A stretch of 64,000 bases of DNA from assembly GCF_003591515.1 (NCBI RefSeq), contig NZ_QZCG01000007.1, positions 186,001 through 250,000 of the forward strand, written 5' to 3'. Made by a program: the position numbers and the translations under genes. The first letter of the stretch is position 1. Every line of letters begins with the position of its first letter. Below are positions 45,588 through 55,799 of the stretch, one piece after another. Origin of the DNA: Paracoccus onubensis. GTDB lineage: Bacteria > Pseudomonadota > Alphaproteobacteria > Rhodobacterales > Rhodobacteraceae. The notes below the pieces were generated by a model. The model was given only the letters and a program-made list of their open reading frames with translations, did not search any database and was not told the DNA's origin.

Positions 45588-46841
45588 ATGGGTAAGGCCG
45601 GGATTACCGTATCGCCTCTGGCGCCTGCGTCTTTCCCTGATCTGCCCCGGATCGCTGGTGTGGAATTCGCCTCTGCTGCGGCAGGGGTGAAATATCAGGG
45701 TCGCACCGATCTGACCCTGATCCGCATCGCCAAGGGGGCGCAGATCGCCGGAGTGTTTACTCGCTCGGCCACCCGCGCGGCCTGTGTGCTGGACAATCAG
45801 GCCAAGCTGGCCGGGGGCGGCGACGCCCCCGACGGCGCGGCGATCATCGTGAATTCCGGCAATGCCAATGCCTTTACGGGCGCGCGCGGGCAGGAATCCG
45901 TTGATGCGGTGACCGGCGCGGTCGCCCTGGCGCTGGGCCTTCCCGCGACCAATGTCTATTCTTCCTCGACCGGGGTAATCGGCGAACCGCTGCCACATGA
46001 GCGGATCGTAGACTCGATCTCTGATCTGGTTGGCAGACTCGATCCTGCGGGTGCCGCCGACGCGGCGCGTGCCATCATGACCACGGACACCTTCCCCAAG
46101 GGGGCATCTGCCGTAATTGCCGCAGAAGGGGGCGAGATACGCATTACCGGTATCGCCAAGGGCTCGGGGATGATCGCGCCCGATATGGCAACGATGCTGG
46201 TCTATATCTTCACCGATGCGAAAATTTCCGCGCCATTGCTGCAGGATGCTTTGACGGGGGGGCTTGGATCAAGCTTCAACGCGATTACCGTCGACAGCGA
46301 TACATCCACCTCGGATGCGCTGCTTCTTGCCGCGACCGGCCAAAGCCCGGCGGCGGAAATCCTCTCACTTGACGATCCGGCGGGACGGGCCTTCACCAGG
46401 GCGCTGCATGGAGTCATGCGGGAACTTGCGCATCTTGTCGTGCGTGACGGCGAGGGGGCGACGAAATTCGTCGAGATCCGGGTGACCGGCGCCGCTTCGG
46501 ATGAGGATGCGCACAAGGTCGCCTCTGCTATTGCCAATTCGCCGCTGGTCAAGACCGCTATCGCCGGTGAGGACGCGAATTGGGGGCGTATCGTCATGGC
46601 GGTCGGCAAATCCGGTGCGGCTGCGGATCGCGACAGGCTGACAATTCGTTTTGGCGATATGGTGCTTGCCGAGAACGGCTGGCGTGCGCCTGATTATGAC
46701 GAACAGGCAGCCAGTGCCTATATGAAGAACCAGGAACTCCTGATCGCTGTCGATATGGGGATGGGGCAGGGCGCGCAGACCATGTGGACCTGTGATCTGA
46801 CCCATGGCTATATCGATATCAACGCCGATTATCGCTCGTGA
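45588..46841 (+). CDS. argJ: Arginine biosynthesis bifunctional protein ArgJ
   Basis: A 417-residue ornithine acetyltransferase, probably also N-acetylglutamate synthase. It self-cleaves at the conserved KGSGMIAPDMATML; T202 is the nucleophile that becomes the new N-terminus of the beta chain. NSGNANAFTG and EDANWGRIVMAVG are family motifs, and YRS is the expected C-terminus. It begins two bases after the parvulin gene and overlaps mutT by four bases. Confidence 0.96.
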   Translation: MGKAGITVSPLAPASFPDLPRIAGVEFASAAAGVKYQGRTDLTLIRIAKGAQIAGVFTRSATRAACVLDNQAKLAGGGDAPDGAAIIVNSGNANAFTGARGQESVDAVTGAVALALGLPATNVYSSSTGVIGEPLPHERIVDSISDLVGRLDPAGAADAARAIMTTDTFPKGASAVIAAEGGEIRITGIAKGSGMIAPDMATMLVYIFTDAKISAPLLQDALTGGLGSSFNAITVDSDTSTSDALLLAATGQSPAAEILSLDDPAGRAFTRALHGVMRELAHLVVRDGEGATKFVEIRVTGAASDEDAHKVASAIANSPLVKTAIAGEDANWGRIVMAVGKSGAAADRDRLTIRFGDMVLAENGWRAPDYDEQAASAYMKNQELLIAVDMGMGQGAQTMWTCDLTHGYIDINADYRS

Positions 46842-47236
46842 AGACGGTTCTTGTTTCTGCGGTCTCTTTGATCGATCCCGATGGGCGCGTACTTCTTGCG
46901 CAGCGCCCAGAGGGGAAATCCATGGCCGGTCTGTGGGAATTTCCCGGCGGCAAGGTCGAACCGGGGGAAACGCCGGAAGCGGCCCTGATCCGCGAATTGC
47001 AGGAAGAGCTGGGCATCGATACATGGGCATCCTGTCTTGCGCCGCTTTCATTCGCCAGCCACAGCTATGAGGATTTTCATCTTCTGATGCCGCTATTCGC
47101 CTGCCGCAAATGGAAAGGTGTGGTCCACCCGCAGGAAGGGCAGGCATTGAAATGGGTGGGGGCGAAGCAATTGCGCGATTACCCGATGCCACCCGCAGAT
47201 ATCCCTTTGATCGCGGCTCTACAGATGTGGTTGTAA
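46838..47236 (+). CDS. mutT: 8-oxo-dGTP diphosphatase MutT (Nudix)
   Basis: A 132-residue Nudix hydrolase. The Nudix box reads G-KVEPG-E-TPEAALI-RELQEELGI, all catalytic residues present, with LAQRPEGKSMAGLWEFPGG before it as in MutT proper. It removes oxidised dGTP. Start is a GTG overlapping the argJ stop. Ends shortly before a two-way terminator shared with infB. Confidence 0.93.
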   Translation: MKTVLVSAVSLIDPDGRVLLAQRPEGKSMAGLWEFPGGKVEPGETPEAALIRELQEELGIDTWASCLAPLSFASHSYEDFHLLMPLFACRKWKGVVHPQEGQALKWVGAKQLRDYPMPPADIPLIAALQMWL

Positions 47237-47295
47237 GGGGCGAAATACCGGGCGGAGGCCCCTCTCGGCGGGCGGAACCGGGTGATTTCTGAACG

Positions 47296-47327
47296 GAAAA
47301 AGGGGCCTCTGCAGGCCCCTTTTTTTA
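47296..47327. terminator. Bidirectional intrinsic terminator between mutT and infB
   Basis: AGGGGCCT and AGGCCCCT form a perfect stem with a four-base CTGC loop. It has A5 on the left and T7 on the right, so it can terminate both the forward mutT transcript and the reverse infB transcript. Confidence 0.85.
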
Positions 47328-47349
47328 ATGTTGTCGTATCAGGACGGCG

Positions 47350-49935
47350 TTACAGGTTGCGTTCGACCTCTTCGCGTTCGAAGATTTCGATGACATCTCC
47401 TGTGCGGATATCATCGTAATTCTCGAAGGCCATGCCGCATTCCTGGCCGGACTGAACCTCTTTCACTTCATCCTTGAAGCGCTTGAGTGTCTTCAGCGTG
47501 CCTTCGTGGATCACAACGCTGTCGCGCAGCAGGCGGACACCCGCGGAACGCCGCGCCACGCCCTCGGTCACAAGACAACCAGCAACCTTGCCGACGCCGG
47601 TGACCTTGAACACTTCCTTGATTTCGGCATAGCCGATGAAGTTTTCGCGGACTTCGGCGGACAACAGACCCGAGGCGGCGGCTTTGATATCATCGACCAG
47701 ATCATAGATGATCGAGTAATAGCGGATCTCGACACCCTTCTGGTTGGCCGCATTCCGGGCCGGAGCATTTGCGCGGACATTGAAACCGATAACCGGGGTT
47801 TGCGACGCTTCGGCCAGAGTAATATCCGATTCGGTGATCGCGCCGACACCGTAATGGATGACGCGGACACGGACTTCATCATTGCCGATCTTTTCAAGCG
47901 CCTGAACGATGGCTTCGGCAGAGCCCTGCACATCGGCCTTCACCACCACCGGAAGCTCTGCAACGCTCTCATCGGCCTTGGCCTTCGCCATAAGCTGCTC
48001 AAGCGTGGTCGCAGCACCGGCGGCGGCACGTTTGTCTTTGGCCTGCTGACTGCGATAATCCGCAATTTCGCGAGCCTGTGCCTCGGTTTCGACGACGTTC
48101 AGAACATCGCCGGCCTCGGGCGTGCCGTTAAGGCCCAGGACCTCCACCGGAACCGAAGGTCCGGCTTCCTCCACACGTTCACCCTGATCGTTGATAAGGG
48201 CACGGACCTTGCCCCATTGCTCGCCAACGACGAAAATATCGCCGCGCCGCAAGGTGCCGTTCTGGATCAGAACCGTCGCGACGGGGCCGCGGCCGACGTC
48301 AAGCTGCGCCTCAATCACCGCACCCTGAGCAGCGCGCGCGGGATTGGCCTTCAGTTCAAGAATTTCCGCCTGCAGCGCAATGGCTTCCAGCAATTCATCC
48401 AGACCCTGACCGGTCGCCGCGGAAACCTCGACATCCTGCACGTCACCAGAGAGTTTCTCGACGATCACCTCCTGATGTAGCAATGAAGTACGCACCTTGT
48501 CGGGATCGGCCTCGGGCTTGTCGATCTTGTTGATGGCAACGATCATCGGCACCTTGGCGGCCTTGGCATGATTGATCGCCTCGATGGTCTGCGGCATCAC
48601 CGCATCATCGGCGGCAACCACCAGAACGACGATATCCGTCACATTGGCACCACGTGCCCGCATCGAGGTGAACGCGGCGTGACCGGGCGTGTCGAGGAAG
48701 GTCAGCACGCTGCCCGAATCGGTCTTCACCTGATAGGCGCCGATATGCTGGGTGATTCCGCCAGCTTCGGCCGAGACGACATTGGCCTTGCGGATCGCGT
48801 CCAGAAGCGAGGTCTTGCCGTGATCGACATGGCCCATGATGGTAATGACCGGCGGACGCGACTGCCGATCCTCGGGCTTGTCTTCGACCGTATCAATAAC
48901 CTGTTCAACATCCGAGTCGCTGACACGCACTGTCCTGTGGCCGAATTCCTCGATCACAAGTTCTGCGGTATCGGCGTCGATGGATTGGTTGATCGACACC
49001 ATCATGCCCATATTCATCAGCGATTTGATGACATCGGCGGCACGCTCGGCCATCCGATTCGCCAGTTCCTGAACGACGATGGTTTCGGGAAGCTGCACTT
49101 CACGCGCGACCTTTTCGGCCCGCTGTTGCTGCCCCATCGCCTTCTGACGCGCCCGTTCCTGCTTGCGCTTCATGGCGGCAAGACTGCGCTGGCGCCCGCC
49201 TTCGCCCTCAAGCGCCTGAGAAAGCGACAGCTTGCCCGAGCGACGATTGTCGTCGCGTCCGGTCTTGCTGCGTACATCGCGATCATTGCCCCGGTCGGGA
49301 CGATCGCGATCGCCCTTGCGCGGACCCGCGGCAGAGACACCCTTGGTTTCAGCACGGGACGCTGCGGCTTCGATGGCAGCCTGATCCTGAGGAGGCGCAG
49401 GCGGTGCAACCGCTGCCGGTTTCGCCTTCGGTGCCGGCGTTTCTTTTTTCGGCTCGGCCTTGCGCTTGGCCAGTTCTTCCGCTTCGCGGGCGGCACGCGC
49501 TTCTTCTTCGGCCTTGACCTTCAAGGCTTCTTCGCGTTCACGCTCCTGGCGCGCTTTCTCTTCGATCTCGGCCCGGCGGCGCTCACGCTCTTCCTCGCGG
49601 GCCTTTTCATCGGCTTCGCGGGCGGCTGTCTCGTCTGCCTCGCGGGCTCTGGCGGCAGCCAGAGCCTTCAGGCGGCGCTCCATTTCGGCATCCGAAATTC
49701 CTGCCGGTCGTTTGGAGGAGGTACCCCCGGACTTGCCGCCTCCGGCTTTACCCTTGTCGCCGGGACCGGATTGCGTGGCACCCGGCTTGGGCACCATGAC
49801 GCGCTTGCGCTTGGTTTCCACGACCACATTCTTGGTGCGGCCATGGCTGAAACTTTGTTTGACCTGTCCCGGACGACTGCCGCCGCCAAGGCCAAGTGTC
49901 TTTTTACCGTCGTTATCGCTCATCTGCGTCTTCAT
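47350..49935 (-). CDS. infB: Translation initiation factor IF-2
   Basis: An 861-residue GTPase that places fMet-tRNA on the 30S subunit. N-terminal IF2N-type start ([15 protein letters not shown]), a very charged Lys/Glu/Ala/Arg linker to about residue 270, then IF2N. The GTPase is [15 protein letters not shown] with DTPGHAAF and NKIDKPEA. C-terminal C1/C2 domains close it. Start overlaps the YlxR stop (ATGA); an ATG four codons in (MSDNDGKK) is also possible. Confidence 0.97.
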   Translation of the reverse strand: MKTQMSDNDGKKTLGLGGGSRPGQVKQSFSHGRTKNVVVETKRKRVMVPKPGATQSGPGDKGKAGGGKSGGTSSKRPAGISDAEMERRLKALAAARAREADETAAREADEKAREEERERRRAEIEEKARQEREREEALKVKAEEEARAAREAEELAKRKAEPKKETPAPKAKPAAVAPPAPPQDQAAIEAAASRAETKGVSAAGPRKGDRDRPDRGNDRDVRSKTGRDDNRRSGKLSLSQALEGEGGRQRSLAAMKRKQERARQKAMGQQQRAEKVAREVQLPETIVVQELANRMAERAADVIKSLMNMGMMVSINQSIDADTAELVIEEFGHRTVRVSDSDVEQVIDTVEDKPEDRQSRPPVITIMGHVDHGKTSLLDAIRKANVVSAEAGGITQHIGAYQVKTDSGSVLTFLDTPGHAAFTSMRARGANVTDIVVLVVAADDAVMPQTIEAINHAKAAKVPMIVAINKIDKPEADPDKVRTSLLHQEVIVEKLSGDVQDVEVSAATGQGLDELLEAIALQAEILELKANPARAAQGAVIEAQLDVGRGPVATVLIQNGTLRRGDIFVVGEQWGKVRALINDQGERVEEAGPSVPVEVLGLNGTPEAGDVLNVVETEAQAREIADYRSQQAKDKRAAAGAATTLEQLMAKAKADESVAELPVVVKADVQGSAEAIVQALEKIGNDEVRVRVIHYGVGAITESDITLAEASQTPVIGFNVRANAPARNAANQKGVEIRYYSIIYDLVDDIKAAASGLLSAEVRENFIGYAEIKEVFKVTGVGKVAGCLVTEGVARRSAGVRLLRDSVVIHEGTLKTLKRFKDEVKEVQSGQECGMAFENYDDIRTGDVIEIFEREEVERNL

Positions 49936-50552
49936 TCCTTCCCGGCCGCCGTATTGCCGCCGTCATGCCCGCGCAGACCCGTTAGTCTGCCGGCTTCCAA
50001 GATCACCTTGTCCGTCAGGCCACCCGCCGCAAGCGCGCCGTGTATGACATGATCGCGCCCGAAGGACAAACCCAATTCTGATGCGGTCAGGCAACCGAAC
50101 CATCGACCGCCTGTCGGTGTCCACAGCTTGCCCTTTCCGCGTTCTGAGCCATCGCTGGCCTGCAGAAGAACCTTTGCCCTGCCATCCGCCAGCCAACCCT
50201 TTACCTTTTCAAACCCCGCTACCGCATTGCCGGACTTGCGGGCAAGCGAAACCAGCTCGACCACACGCCGCGCAAGGGCGGTTTCAACCAACCCGGCCAG
50301 ATCCTCGGGGGCTTTCACCTGCGCCCTGGCGGCGCGGGAGAACAATCCCTTCGTTGCGGCCTTTTCAAGCGCCGCGCGATCGGCTGCAACCCAGATACCG
50401 CGACCCGGCAATTTTTCCGCCAGATCCGGCACAATAATGTTGTCCGGCCCCACGACGAAGCGGATCAGCCCGGGCTTGGGCTGTACCTCGCCGGTGACGA
50501 TGCAACGCCGCTCGGGCTGCTCGCGCGATTTATCCCGCCCGCCTCGGCTCAC
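49932..50552 (-). CDS. YlxR/DUF448 and L7Ae-like RNA-binding protein
   Basis: About 206 residues. The YlxR part has [25 protein letters not shown] and [12 protein letters not shown]. The second half is an L7Ae-type fold ([20 protein letters not shown]). These proteins sit between nusA and infB in most bacteria and bind nucleic acid. I set the start at the GTG 50552, 22 bases after the nusA stop. A longer frame (from 50657) would overlap nusA and begins with an untypical proline/arginine-rich leader. Confidence 0.88.
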   Translation of the reverse strand: MSRGGRDKSREQPERRCIVTGEVQPKPGLIRFVVGPDNIIVPDLAEKLPGRGIWVAADRAALEKAATKGLFSRAARAQVKAPEDLAGLVETALARRVVELVSLARKSGNAVAGFEKVKGWLADGRAKVLLQASDGSERGKGKLWTPTGGRWFGCLTASELGLSFGRDHVIHGALAAGGLTDKVILEAGRLTGLRGHDGGNTAAGKE

Positions 50553-50574
50553 GGCCTTGCCAGATCCGGGGCGG

Positions 50575-52185
50575 TCAGGCCCCGGCCTCCTCGTCGGTTT
50601 CGGTTTCTTCCGCGGCCGTTTCAAGCTCGGCAGGATCGACCCAGCCAAGGCTGACACGGGCCGTCATGACCAGATGCTGCGCCTCTTCCAGCGAGACGTC
50701 GAATGGCTCCAGCAGCCCTTCATCCTTGACGCGTTGCCCGTCAACCGTGGTCCAGCCACCGGCAAGCTCCCAATCGGCGCAGGTGGCGAAATCTTCCAGC
50801 GTCTTGATGCCGTCCTTGGCCAATGCCTCGATCATCTGGGGAGTGAGGCCCTCGAATTCAACCAGCGAATCCTCGACCCCAAGCGCCCGGGCATTTTCAA
50901 GAGCAGTCTTGTTGCGGGCCTCCAGAACGTCGCGGGCACGGGCCTGAAGTTCTTCTGCCGTGCTTTCGTCGACACCGTCGATGGTCAGCAATTCGCCTTG
51001 CTCGACATAGGCGACCTCTTCCAGATCGGTAAAGCCTTCGGCGACCAGAAGCTGGGCGAAGAATTCATCCAGATCAAGCGCGTCCATGAACATCTGGGTG
51101 CGGGTGTTGAATTCGGCCTGACGGCGCTTGGATTCTTCTTCCTCGGTAAGGATGTCGATATCCAGTCCCGTCAACTGGCTTGCCAGCCGCACGTTCTGGC
51201 CGCGACGGCCAATGGCAAGGGAAAGTTGTTCATCCGGCACCACGACCTCGATCCTGCCGCCATCCTCGTCGAACACGACCTTGCTGACCTCGGCCGGTTG
51301 CAGGGCGTTCACAAGGAAGGTTGCCTGATCCTCGTTCCAGGGGATGATGTCGATCTTTTCGCCCTGCAATTCGCCGACAACTGCTTGAACCCGGCTGCCG
51401 CGCATACCGACGCAGGCACCGACCGGATCGATGGAATTGTCATAGCTGATCACAGCGATCTTCGCACGCGAGCCGGGATCGCGGGCCACGGCCTTGATCT
51501 CGATGATGCCGTCATAGATTTCCGGCACTTCCATCTTGAACAGTTCCGCCATGAATTGCGGGTCGGTGCGCGACAGGAAGATCTGCGGACCGCGGGTTTC
51601 GCGGCGCACATCCTTGACATAGGCGCGGATCCGGTCGTTCGGGCGATAGCTTTCGCGGCCGATCTTCTCATTGCGGCGCAGCACCGCCTCGCCACGGCCG
51701 ACATCGACGATGATATTGCCGTATTCCTCGCGCTTGACGACGCCGTTGATGATGGTGCCGGCGCGATCCTTGAATTCTTCATACTGACGGTCGCGTTCGG
51801 CCTCGCGGACGCGCTGCAGGATCACCTGCTTGGCAGACTGAGCGGCGATTCGTCCCAGTTCCACCGGCGGAACTTCATCCACGATCACGTCGCCAACCTG
51901 CGGGTTGTCCAGATAGGGGCGGGCCTGCTCGACGGTCAGTTCGGCCTGGTAATTCTCGACCGCGTCGTCCTCGACCACGGTGCGGACGCGCGTGAAGCTT
52001 GCATTGCCCGTCTTGCGGTCGATCTTCACCCGGATATCCATCTCGGCGCCATAGCGGGATTTGGCGGCACGGGCGAGGCTATCCTCCATCGCTTCGATGA
52101 CGAGTTCGGGCTCGATCATCTTCTCGCGTGCCACGGCCTCGGCGGTTTGCAGCAGTTCCAACTGATTGGCAGAGGTGATCGCCAT
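50575..52185 (-). CDS. nusA: Transcription termination/antitermination protein NusA
   Basis: A 536-residue RNA polymerase-associated factor. Order: N-terminal RNAP-binding domain ([13 protein letters not shown]...), S1 domain (GVVKREYGN-like [15 protein letters not shown]), KH1 and KH2 ([38 protein letters not shown]), then two acidic helix-hairpin-helix repeats to the end. The ATG overlaps the rimP stop (TGATG). Normal length for alphaproteobacteria. Confidence 0.97.
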   Translation of the reverse strand: MAITSANQLELLQTAEAVAREKMIEPELVIEAMEDSLARAAKSRYGAEMDIRVKIDRKTGNASFTRVRTVVEDDAVENYQAELTVEQARPYLDNPQVGDVIVDEVPPVELGRIAAQSAKQVILQRVREAERDRQYEEFKDRAGTIINGVVKREEYGNIIVDVGRGEAVLRRNEKIGRESYRPNDRIRAYVKDVRRETRGPQIFLSRTDPQFMAELFKMEVPEIYDGIIEIKAVARDPGSRAKIAVISYDNSIDPVGACVGMRGSRVQAVVGELQGEKIDIIPWNEDQATFLVNALQPAEVSKVVFDEDGGRIEVVVPDEQLSLAIGRRGQNVRLASQLTGLDIDILTEEEESKRRQAEFNTRTQMFMDALDLDEFFAQLLVAEGFTDLEEVAYVEQGELLTIDGVDESTAEELQARARDVLEARNKTALENARALGVEDSLVEFEGLTPQMIEALAKDGIKTLEDFATCADWELAGGWTTVDGQRVKDEGLLEPFDVSLEEAQHLVMTARVSLGWVDPAELETAAEETETDEEAGA

Positions 52186-52805
52186 CACTTACTCCTTGGG
52201 TCATCGGCGCGGCCTGCGCCATCATCTTCTGTTTCGATTTCGTCAAAAGCGGATTCGTCCAGATTGCCGATCTCGACACCGGCTTCCTTCTTCTGACGCA
52301 GCATTTCACGGATCAGATCGTCGCTCAGCACCAGCTTGGCATCCGACAACCAGTCGAGATGCAGCCCGATGGTCTGAATCTCACCGCCTTCTTCGATATT
52401 CAGCAAGACCTCGTCGCCTTCGACGCCAGCCAATACGCCTTTCCAGCGTTTGCGGCCGTCAATCTGCTGGTTGGTCTCCAGCCTGACCTCGTAGCCTTCG
52501 AACGTCTCGAAATCCTTCAGCCGGGTCAACGGACGGTCGATGCCGGGGCTGCTGACCTCCAGGTGATAGGCTTCCTCAAGCGGGTCTTCGACATCCAGCG
52601 TGGCGCTTACCGCGACAGAGATATCGCCGCAATCATCCACATTGATACCGCCCTCCGGCCGGTCGGCCATGATCTGCAGGGTCGCCTGCTTGCCGCCCTG
52701 AAGCCGCACGCGAATCAATTCGAAGCCAAGATCCTCGATCACCGGGGCGATGATCTCGGCAAGGCGCCGGTCGATGGCGGTCTTGGCGATCAGGTCGTTG
52801 GACAT
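52185..52805 (-). CDS. rimP: Ribosome maturation factor RimP
   Basis: A 206-residue 30S-assembly factor. [38 protein letters not shown] and [19 protein letters not shown] are family signatures. The C-terminal 40 residues are an acidic extension beyond the usual length. It is the first gene of the rimP-nusA-ylxR-infB operon, with a promoter and hairpin in its leader. Confidence 0.95.
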   Translation of the reverse strand: MSNDLIAKTAIDRRLAEIIAPVIEDLGFELIRVRLQGGKQATLQIMADRPEGGINVDDCGDISVAVSATLDVEDPLEEAYHLEVSSPGIDRPLTRLKDFETFEGYEVRLETNQQIDGRKRWKGVLAGVEGDEVLLNIEEGGEIQTIGLHLDWLSDAKLVLSDDLIREMLRQKKEAGVEIGNLDESAFDEIETEDDGAGRADDPRSK

Positions 52806-52822
52806 GGCTTCCCTTTGGATAC

Positions 52823-52848
52823 AAAAAACGGGCCTTCAGCGGGCCCGT
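52823..52848 (-). terminator. Terminator-like hairpin in the rimP leader (possible attenuator)
   Basis: On the minus strand ACGGGCC-type arms (GGGCCCG and CGGGCCC, seven pairs) close a CGCTGAA loop and run into TTTTTT, 18 bases before the rimP start. No reverse-strand gene lies upstream that it could terminate, so it acts within the operon's own leader. Attenuation of rimP-nusA-infB is known in other proteobacteria. Confidence 0.7.
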
Positions 52849-52901
52849 GCGAAACTTCCGGTCGGGGCAGGGGGTGGAAGCCTGCGCCGCTGTCAAACGG
52901 G

Positions 52902-52930
52902 TATATATTCCGGTTCGGCCAAATGTGCAA
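52902..52930 (-). promoter_or_regulatory. Predicted promoter of the rimP-nusA-infB operon
   Basis: Minus strand TTGCAC (52930-52925) and TATATA (52907-52902) are 17 bases apart. Transcription would start near 52895, giving a leader of about 90 bases that contains the terminator-like hairpin. Confidence 0.55.
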
Positions 52931-53006
52931 GGGCGCTGTCTATTGCCCGGATAGATACGGGATTGTTAAGTATCTGGTAAGCGAATCCGGGATAGGGTTC
53001 CGAAAA

Positions 53007-53552
53007 ATGACGGATATCACGATGCAGACTGCAAGACACACCATACTCGCGCTTTGCCTGCTGGCCGCTGCCTGTGCAGCTCCATCTTCAGGCGTCGATC
53101 GCAGTGATCCACATGGTGTACAGGCTGTGGCGGCGGGCGATGCTCGATGTGTCGTGACATCCGAAACCAGTAACCGGGTCGGCGCGGAGGCGACGAATAT
53201 CGCGCGTGCCAGGGCCGGATTGCCCGGGGTTCGCCCGAATGCGGTTCTGGCTCGGGCAGCGGCCGAACATGCCTGCGACATGGCGAAACGCGGCCGCATG
53301 ACCCATAATGGCAGTTCATCTTCTGGGCCGGGCGCGCGCGTCAAGGCGCTGGGTTACAGGCCGATGCTGACGGCTGAAAATATCGCCGCCGGCCCGTTCG
53401 ACCTGAACCGGGCGCTGCATGAATGGAACTCATCATCGAAACATCTGGACAATGTCCTGATTCCCCAGATGCGGGATTTTGGTATCGGCCATGCGATCGG
53501 ATCGGATGGGAAGACGCATTTCTGGGCAGCTGTCTACAGCGCTCCGCGTTAA
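53007..53552 (+). CDS. CAP (SCP/PR1)-domain exported protein 1
   Basis: About 181 residues. The N-terminus (HTILALCLLAAACAAPSS) is a signal peptide with a possible lipobox Cys. The CAP domain shows LARAAAEHACDMAKRGRMTHNGSS, LTAENIAAG and HLDNVLIPQMRDFGIG. Bacterial CAP proteins are extracytoplasmic and their activity is mostly unknown. ATG at 53007 or 53022. Its stop overlaps the stop of the convergent aminopeptidase gene. A second CAP protein occurs at 60530. Confidence 0.85.
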   Translation: MTDITMQTARHTILALCLLAAACAAPSSGVDRSDPHGVQAVAAGDARCVVTSETSNRVGAEATNIARARAGLPGVRPNAVLARAAAEHACDMAKRGRMTHNGSSSSGPGARVKALGYRPMLTAENIAAGPFDLNRALHEWNSSSKHLDNVLIPQMRDFGIGHAIGSDGKTHFWAAVYSAPR

Positions 53553-54535
53553 TGCGAATTGGCGAAAAGCCCCTCGCGGATGGCATCCATGACCCTGATC
53601 AGTTCCTGCGTGATGCGCGGCTCGGACAGGGCGTGGCCCGAGGCGGGAATCAATCGCAGCTCACACCGCTCCCAGCCTTGCGCAAGCTCCCAGGCAGAGA
53701 GCGGCGGGCAGACCATGTCATAGCGGCCCTGAACGATCACCGCGGGCAGATGGGCGATCAGGTCGCGGTCACGCAAAAGCTGACCTTCGTCCAGAAAGCA
53801 GCCATTGGCGAAATAGTGATTCTCCAGCCGGGCAAAGGCCCGCGCATATTCTGTTGGCGCGTGCCCGCCTGACTGGTTCTGCAATCCGGCCAGCGCGTTT
53901 TCCCACATAAGCCACGGGAGCGCATAGCGCGATTGTTGCCCCAGATCGTCAGAGAAAAGGCGGCGATGATATGCGGCGATCATGTCATTGCGTTCGGTTT
54001 CCGGAATCGGATCGCAAAAGCGCGCCCAGAGATCGGGAAAGAACCGTCCGGCACCGCCGCCATAGAACCAATCCAGCTCGGTCTGCCGGCCAAGGAACAC
54101 GCCGCGCAAAATCAACCCAGATACCCGTTTGGGATGGGCCTGCGCATATGCCAGCGCAAGGGTTGCCCCCCAGCTTCCCCCGAACAGCAGGGCTGAACCG
54201 ATTCCCAGCAAACTGCGAATCTGTTCGATGTCCCGGATCAGATGTGCGGTCGTATTGTCCTGCACCGAGGCCGCAGGACGCGAGCGGCCGCAACCGCGTT
54301 GATCGAACAATATGACGCGGTAATGATCCGGATCGAAGAAACGGCGCATATAGGGGCTGCATCCGCCGCCCGGCCCGCCATGGAGAACGATGACCGGCTG
54401 GCCATCGGGTTTGCCGCATTCCTCGACATACAGACGGTGTCCGTCGCCGGTATCGACGATTCGCCGTTCATATGGTTCGGTCGCGGGATAAAGGCGCCCC
54501 GATGAGTAAGCGATTTGTTCTGACAATCTGTCCAT
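53549..54535 (-). CDS. pip: Prolyl aminopeptidase (proline iminopeptidase)
   Basis: A 328-residue alpha/beta hydrolase. HGGPGGGCSPYMRRFFDP holds the oxyanion loop, DQRGCGRSRP is a strict family marker, GGSWGATLALAYAQ carries the nucleophile Ser, and the His lies in PASGHALSE. It releases N-terminal proline from peptides in the cytoplasm. The start at 54535 (MDRLSEQ) avoids running into the divergent ubiG; a longer frame exists to 54589. Confidence 0.93.
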   Translation of the reverse strand: MDRLSEQIAYSSGRLYPATEPYERRIVDTGDGHRLYVEECGKPDGQPVIVLHGGPGGGCSPYMRRFFDPDHYRVILFDQRGCGRSRPAASVQDNTTAHLIRDIEQIRSLLGIGSALLFGGSWGATLALAYAQAHPKRVSGLILRGVFLGRQTELDWFYGGGAGRFFPDLWARFCDPIPETERNDMIAAYHRRLFSDDLGQQSRYALPWLMWENALAGLQNQSGGHAPTEYARAFARLENHYFANGCFLDEGQLLRDRDLIAHLPAVIVQGRYDMVCPPLSAWELAQGWERCELRLIPASGHALSEPRITQELIRVMDAIREGLFANSH

Positions 54536-54582
54536 GAACGGATTATAAGCCCAACTGCCGGAACTCGCCAGAAGGAGCCAAC

Positions 54583-55317
54583 ATGACAAGCATCGACCCT
54601 GCCGAGATCGTCAAGTTCGAGGCGATGGCACAGGAATGGTGGGATCCGAAGGGCAAGTTCAAGCCGCTTCACATGATGAATCCGGTTCGTCTCGACTATA
54701 TCTTATCGCAGATTGCGGCGGAATTCGGACTGGAGCGGCGCAGCCTCCGGCCATTCGAGGGGCTGCGTATTCTCGATATAGGTTGCGGTGGCGGGCTGAT
54801 CGCAGAGCCCATGGCCCGGCTTGGCGCGAAGGTTGTTGGCGCGGACGCCGCCGAAGGGAATATCGCCGTTGCTTCGCTTCATGCGGAACAACAGGGGCTG
54901 GACATCGATTATCGCGCCACGACGGCCGAAGCTCTTGCCGGGATGGGTGAGGAATTCGATGTCGTGCTCGCATTGGAAATTGTCGAACATGTGGCCGATC
55001 CGGCTGCGTTCGTTTCGACCTGTCGTGATTTGCTGCGCCCGGGTGGGCTGGCAGTGATCTCGACCCTGAACCGCACCGCGAAAAGTTTTGGCGCCGCGAT
55101 CATTGGTGCCGAGTGGATCATGCGCTGGCTGCCAAAGGGCACTCATGACTGGAACCGTTTCATTACGCCAGAGGAATTGTCGGGCATGATGGGTGATTCG
55201 AAATTGCAGCCGGTCGATGCGCGCGGAATGGTTTTCAATCCGCTGACCTGGGGCTGGAGCCTTTCGGGGCGTGATCTGTCGGTCAACTACGCAATCGCCG
55301 CCCGTCGTCCGGAATAA
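54583..55317 (+). CDS. ubiG: Ubiquinone biosynthesis O-methyltransferase
   Basis: A 244-residue SAM-dependent methyltransferase. It opens with [27 protein letters not shown], unique to UbiG/COQ3. The SAM site is [26 protein letters not shown], and [14 protein letters not shown] follows. It carries out the O-methylations of ubiquinone synthesis. Clear ribosome site (GAAGGAG). Confidence 0.95.
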   Translation: MTSIDPAEIVKFEAMAQEWWDPKGKFKPLHMMNPVRLDYILSQIAAEFGLERRSLRPFEGLRILDIGCGGGLIAEPMARLGAKVVGADAAEGNIAVASLHAEQQGLDIDYRATTAEALAGMGEEFDVVLALEIVEHVADPAAFVSTCRDLLRPGGLAVISTLNRTAKSFGAAIIGAEWIMRWLPKGTHDWNRFITPEELSGMMGDSKLQPVDARGMVFNPLTWGWSLSGRDLSVNYAIAARRPE

Positions 55318-55322
55318 CGGCG

Positions 55323-55796
55323 CTATTGGTTGCCGACATCCAGTCTGCGGCGAAGTTCCCGAAGGACGGGCAGCGCAAGGCGGACCCGCTCGGCGCCGAT
55401 ATCCTGCACGACCTCGGTGATGAGCGGCATGAATGAGGCGATTGCCGCATCGCGCGCCGCCCGACCCGCCGGACTGATCGACACGAATTTTCGGCGCGCA
55501 TCGTCCCAGTCGGGACGAATATGGATATGCCCCGCCCATTCCAGACGCGACAAGGTGTTGGTCATGGCGCCGCGGGTAATATGAAACGCCTCGGCCAATT
55601 GGGCCGGGGTGCGTTCCTCATTGACATGGGAAAGCAGGTTCAGGACCGAGAAATGGGAAATCTGCATCCCCCGCGGCAGAGCCTGACTGATCAGGTTCCG
55701 CGATAGCTGATCCGCGATCAGAACTTCGGCGAACAGGCTGGCCGCCAGTCTGTCATTGCCCTTTTGGCTCTCGATATCGTTCTTTGTCGTTTCCAT
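55323..55796 (-). CDS. MarR-family transcriptional regulator
   Basis: A 157-residue winged-helix regulator. ISHFSVLNLLSHVNEERTPAQLAEAFHITRGAMTNTLSRLEWAGHIHIRPDWDDARRKFVSISPAG (in consecutive pieces between residues about 46 and 110) contains the recognition helix and the D-x-R-x4-S wing. It starts three bases after the nitrilase gene ends, so it may be the last gene of the grxC-nitrilase operon. Ligand and targets unknown. (The listed segments are separate motifs: TPAQLAEAF, ITRGAMTNTLSRLE, DDARRKFVSIS.). Confidence 0.88.
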   Translation of the reverse strand: METTKNDIESQKGNDRLAASLFAEVLIADQLSRNLISQALPRGMQISHFSVLNLLSHVNEERTPAQLAEAFHITRGAMTNTLSRLEWAGHIHIRPDWDDARRKFVSISPAGRAARDAAIASFMPLITEVVQDIGAERVRLALPVLRELRRRLDVGNQ

Positions 55797-55799
55797 GTC

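Noticed and set aside
50128..52296. A 722-codon forward frame opposite nusA
   Set aside because: Antisense of nusA and ylxR, which are certain; composition is dominated by mirrored acidic codons.
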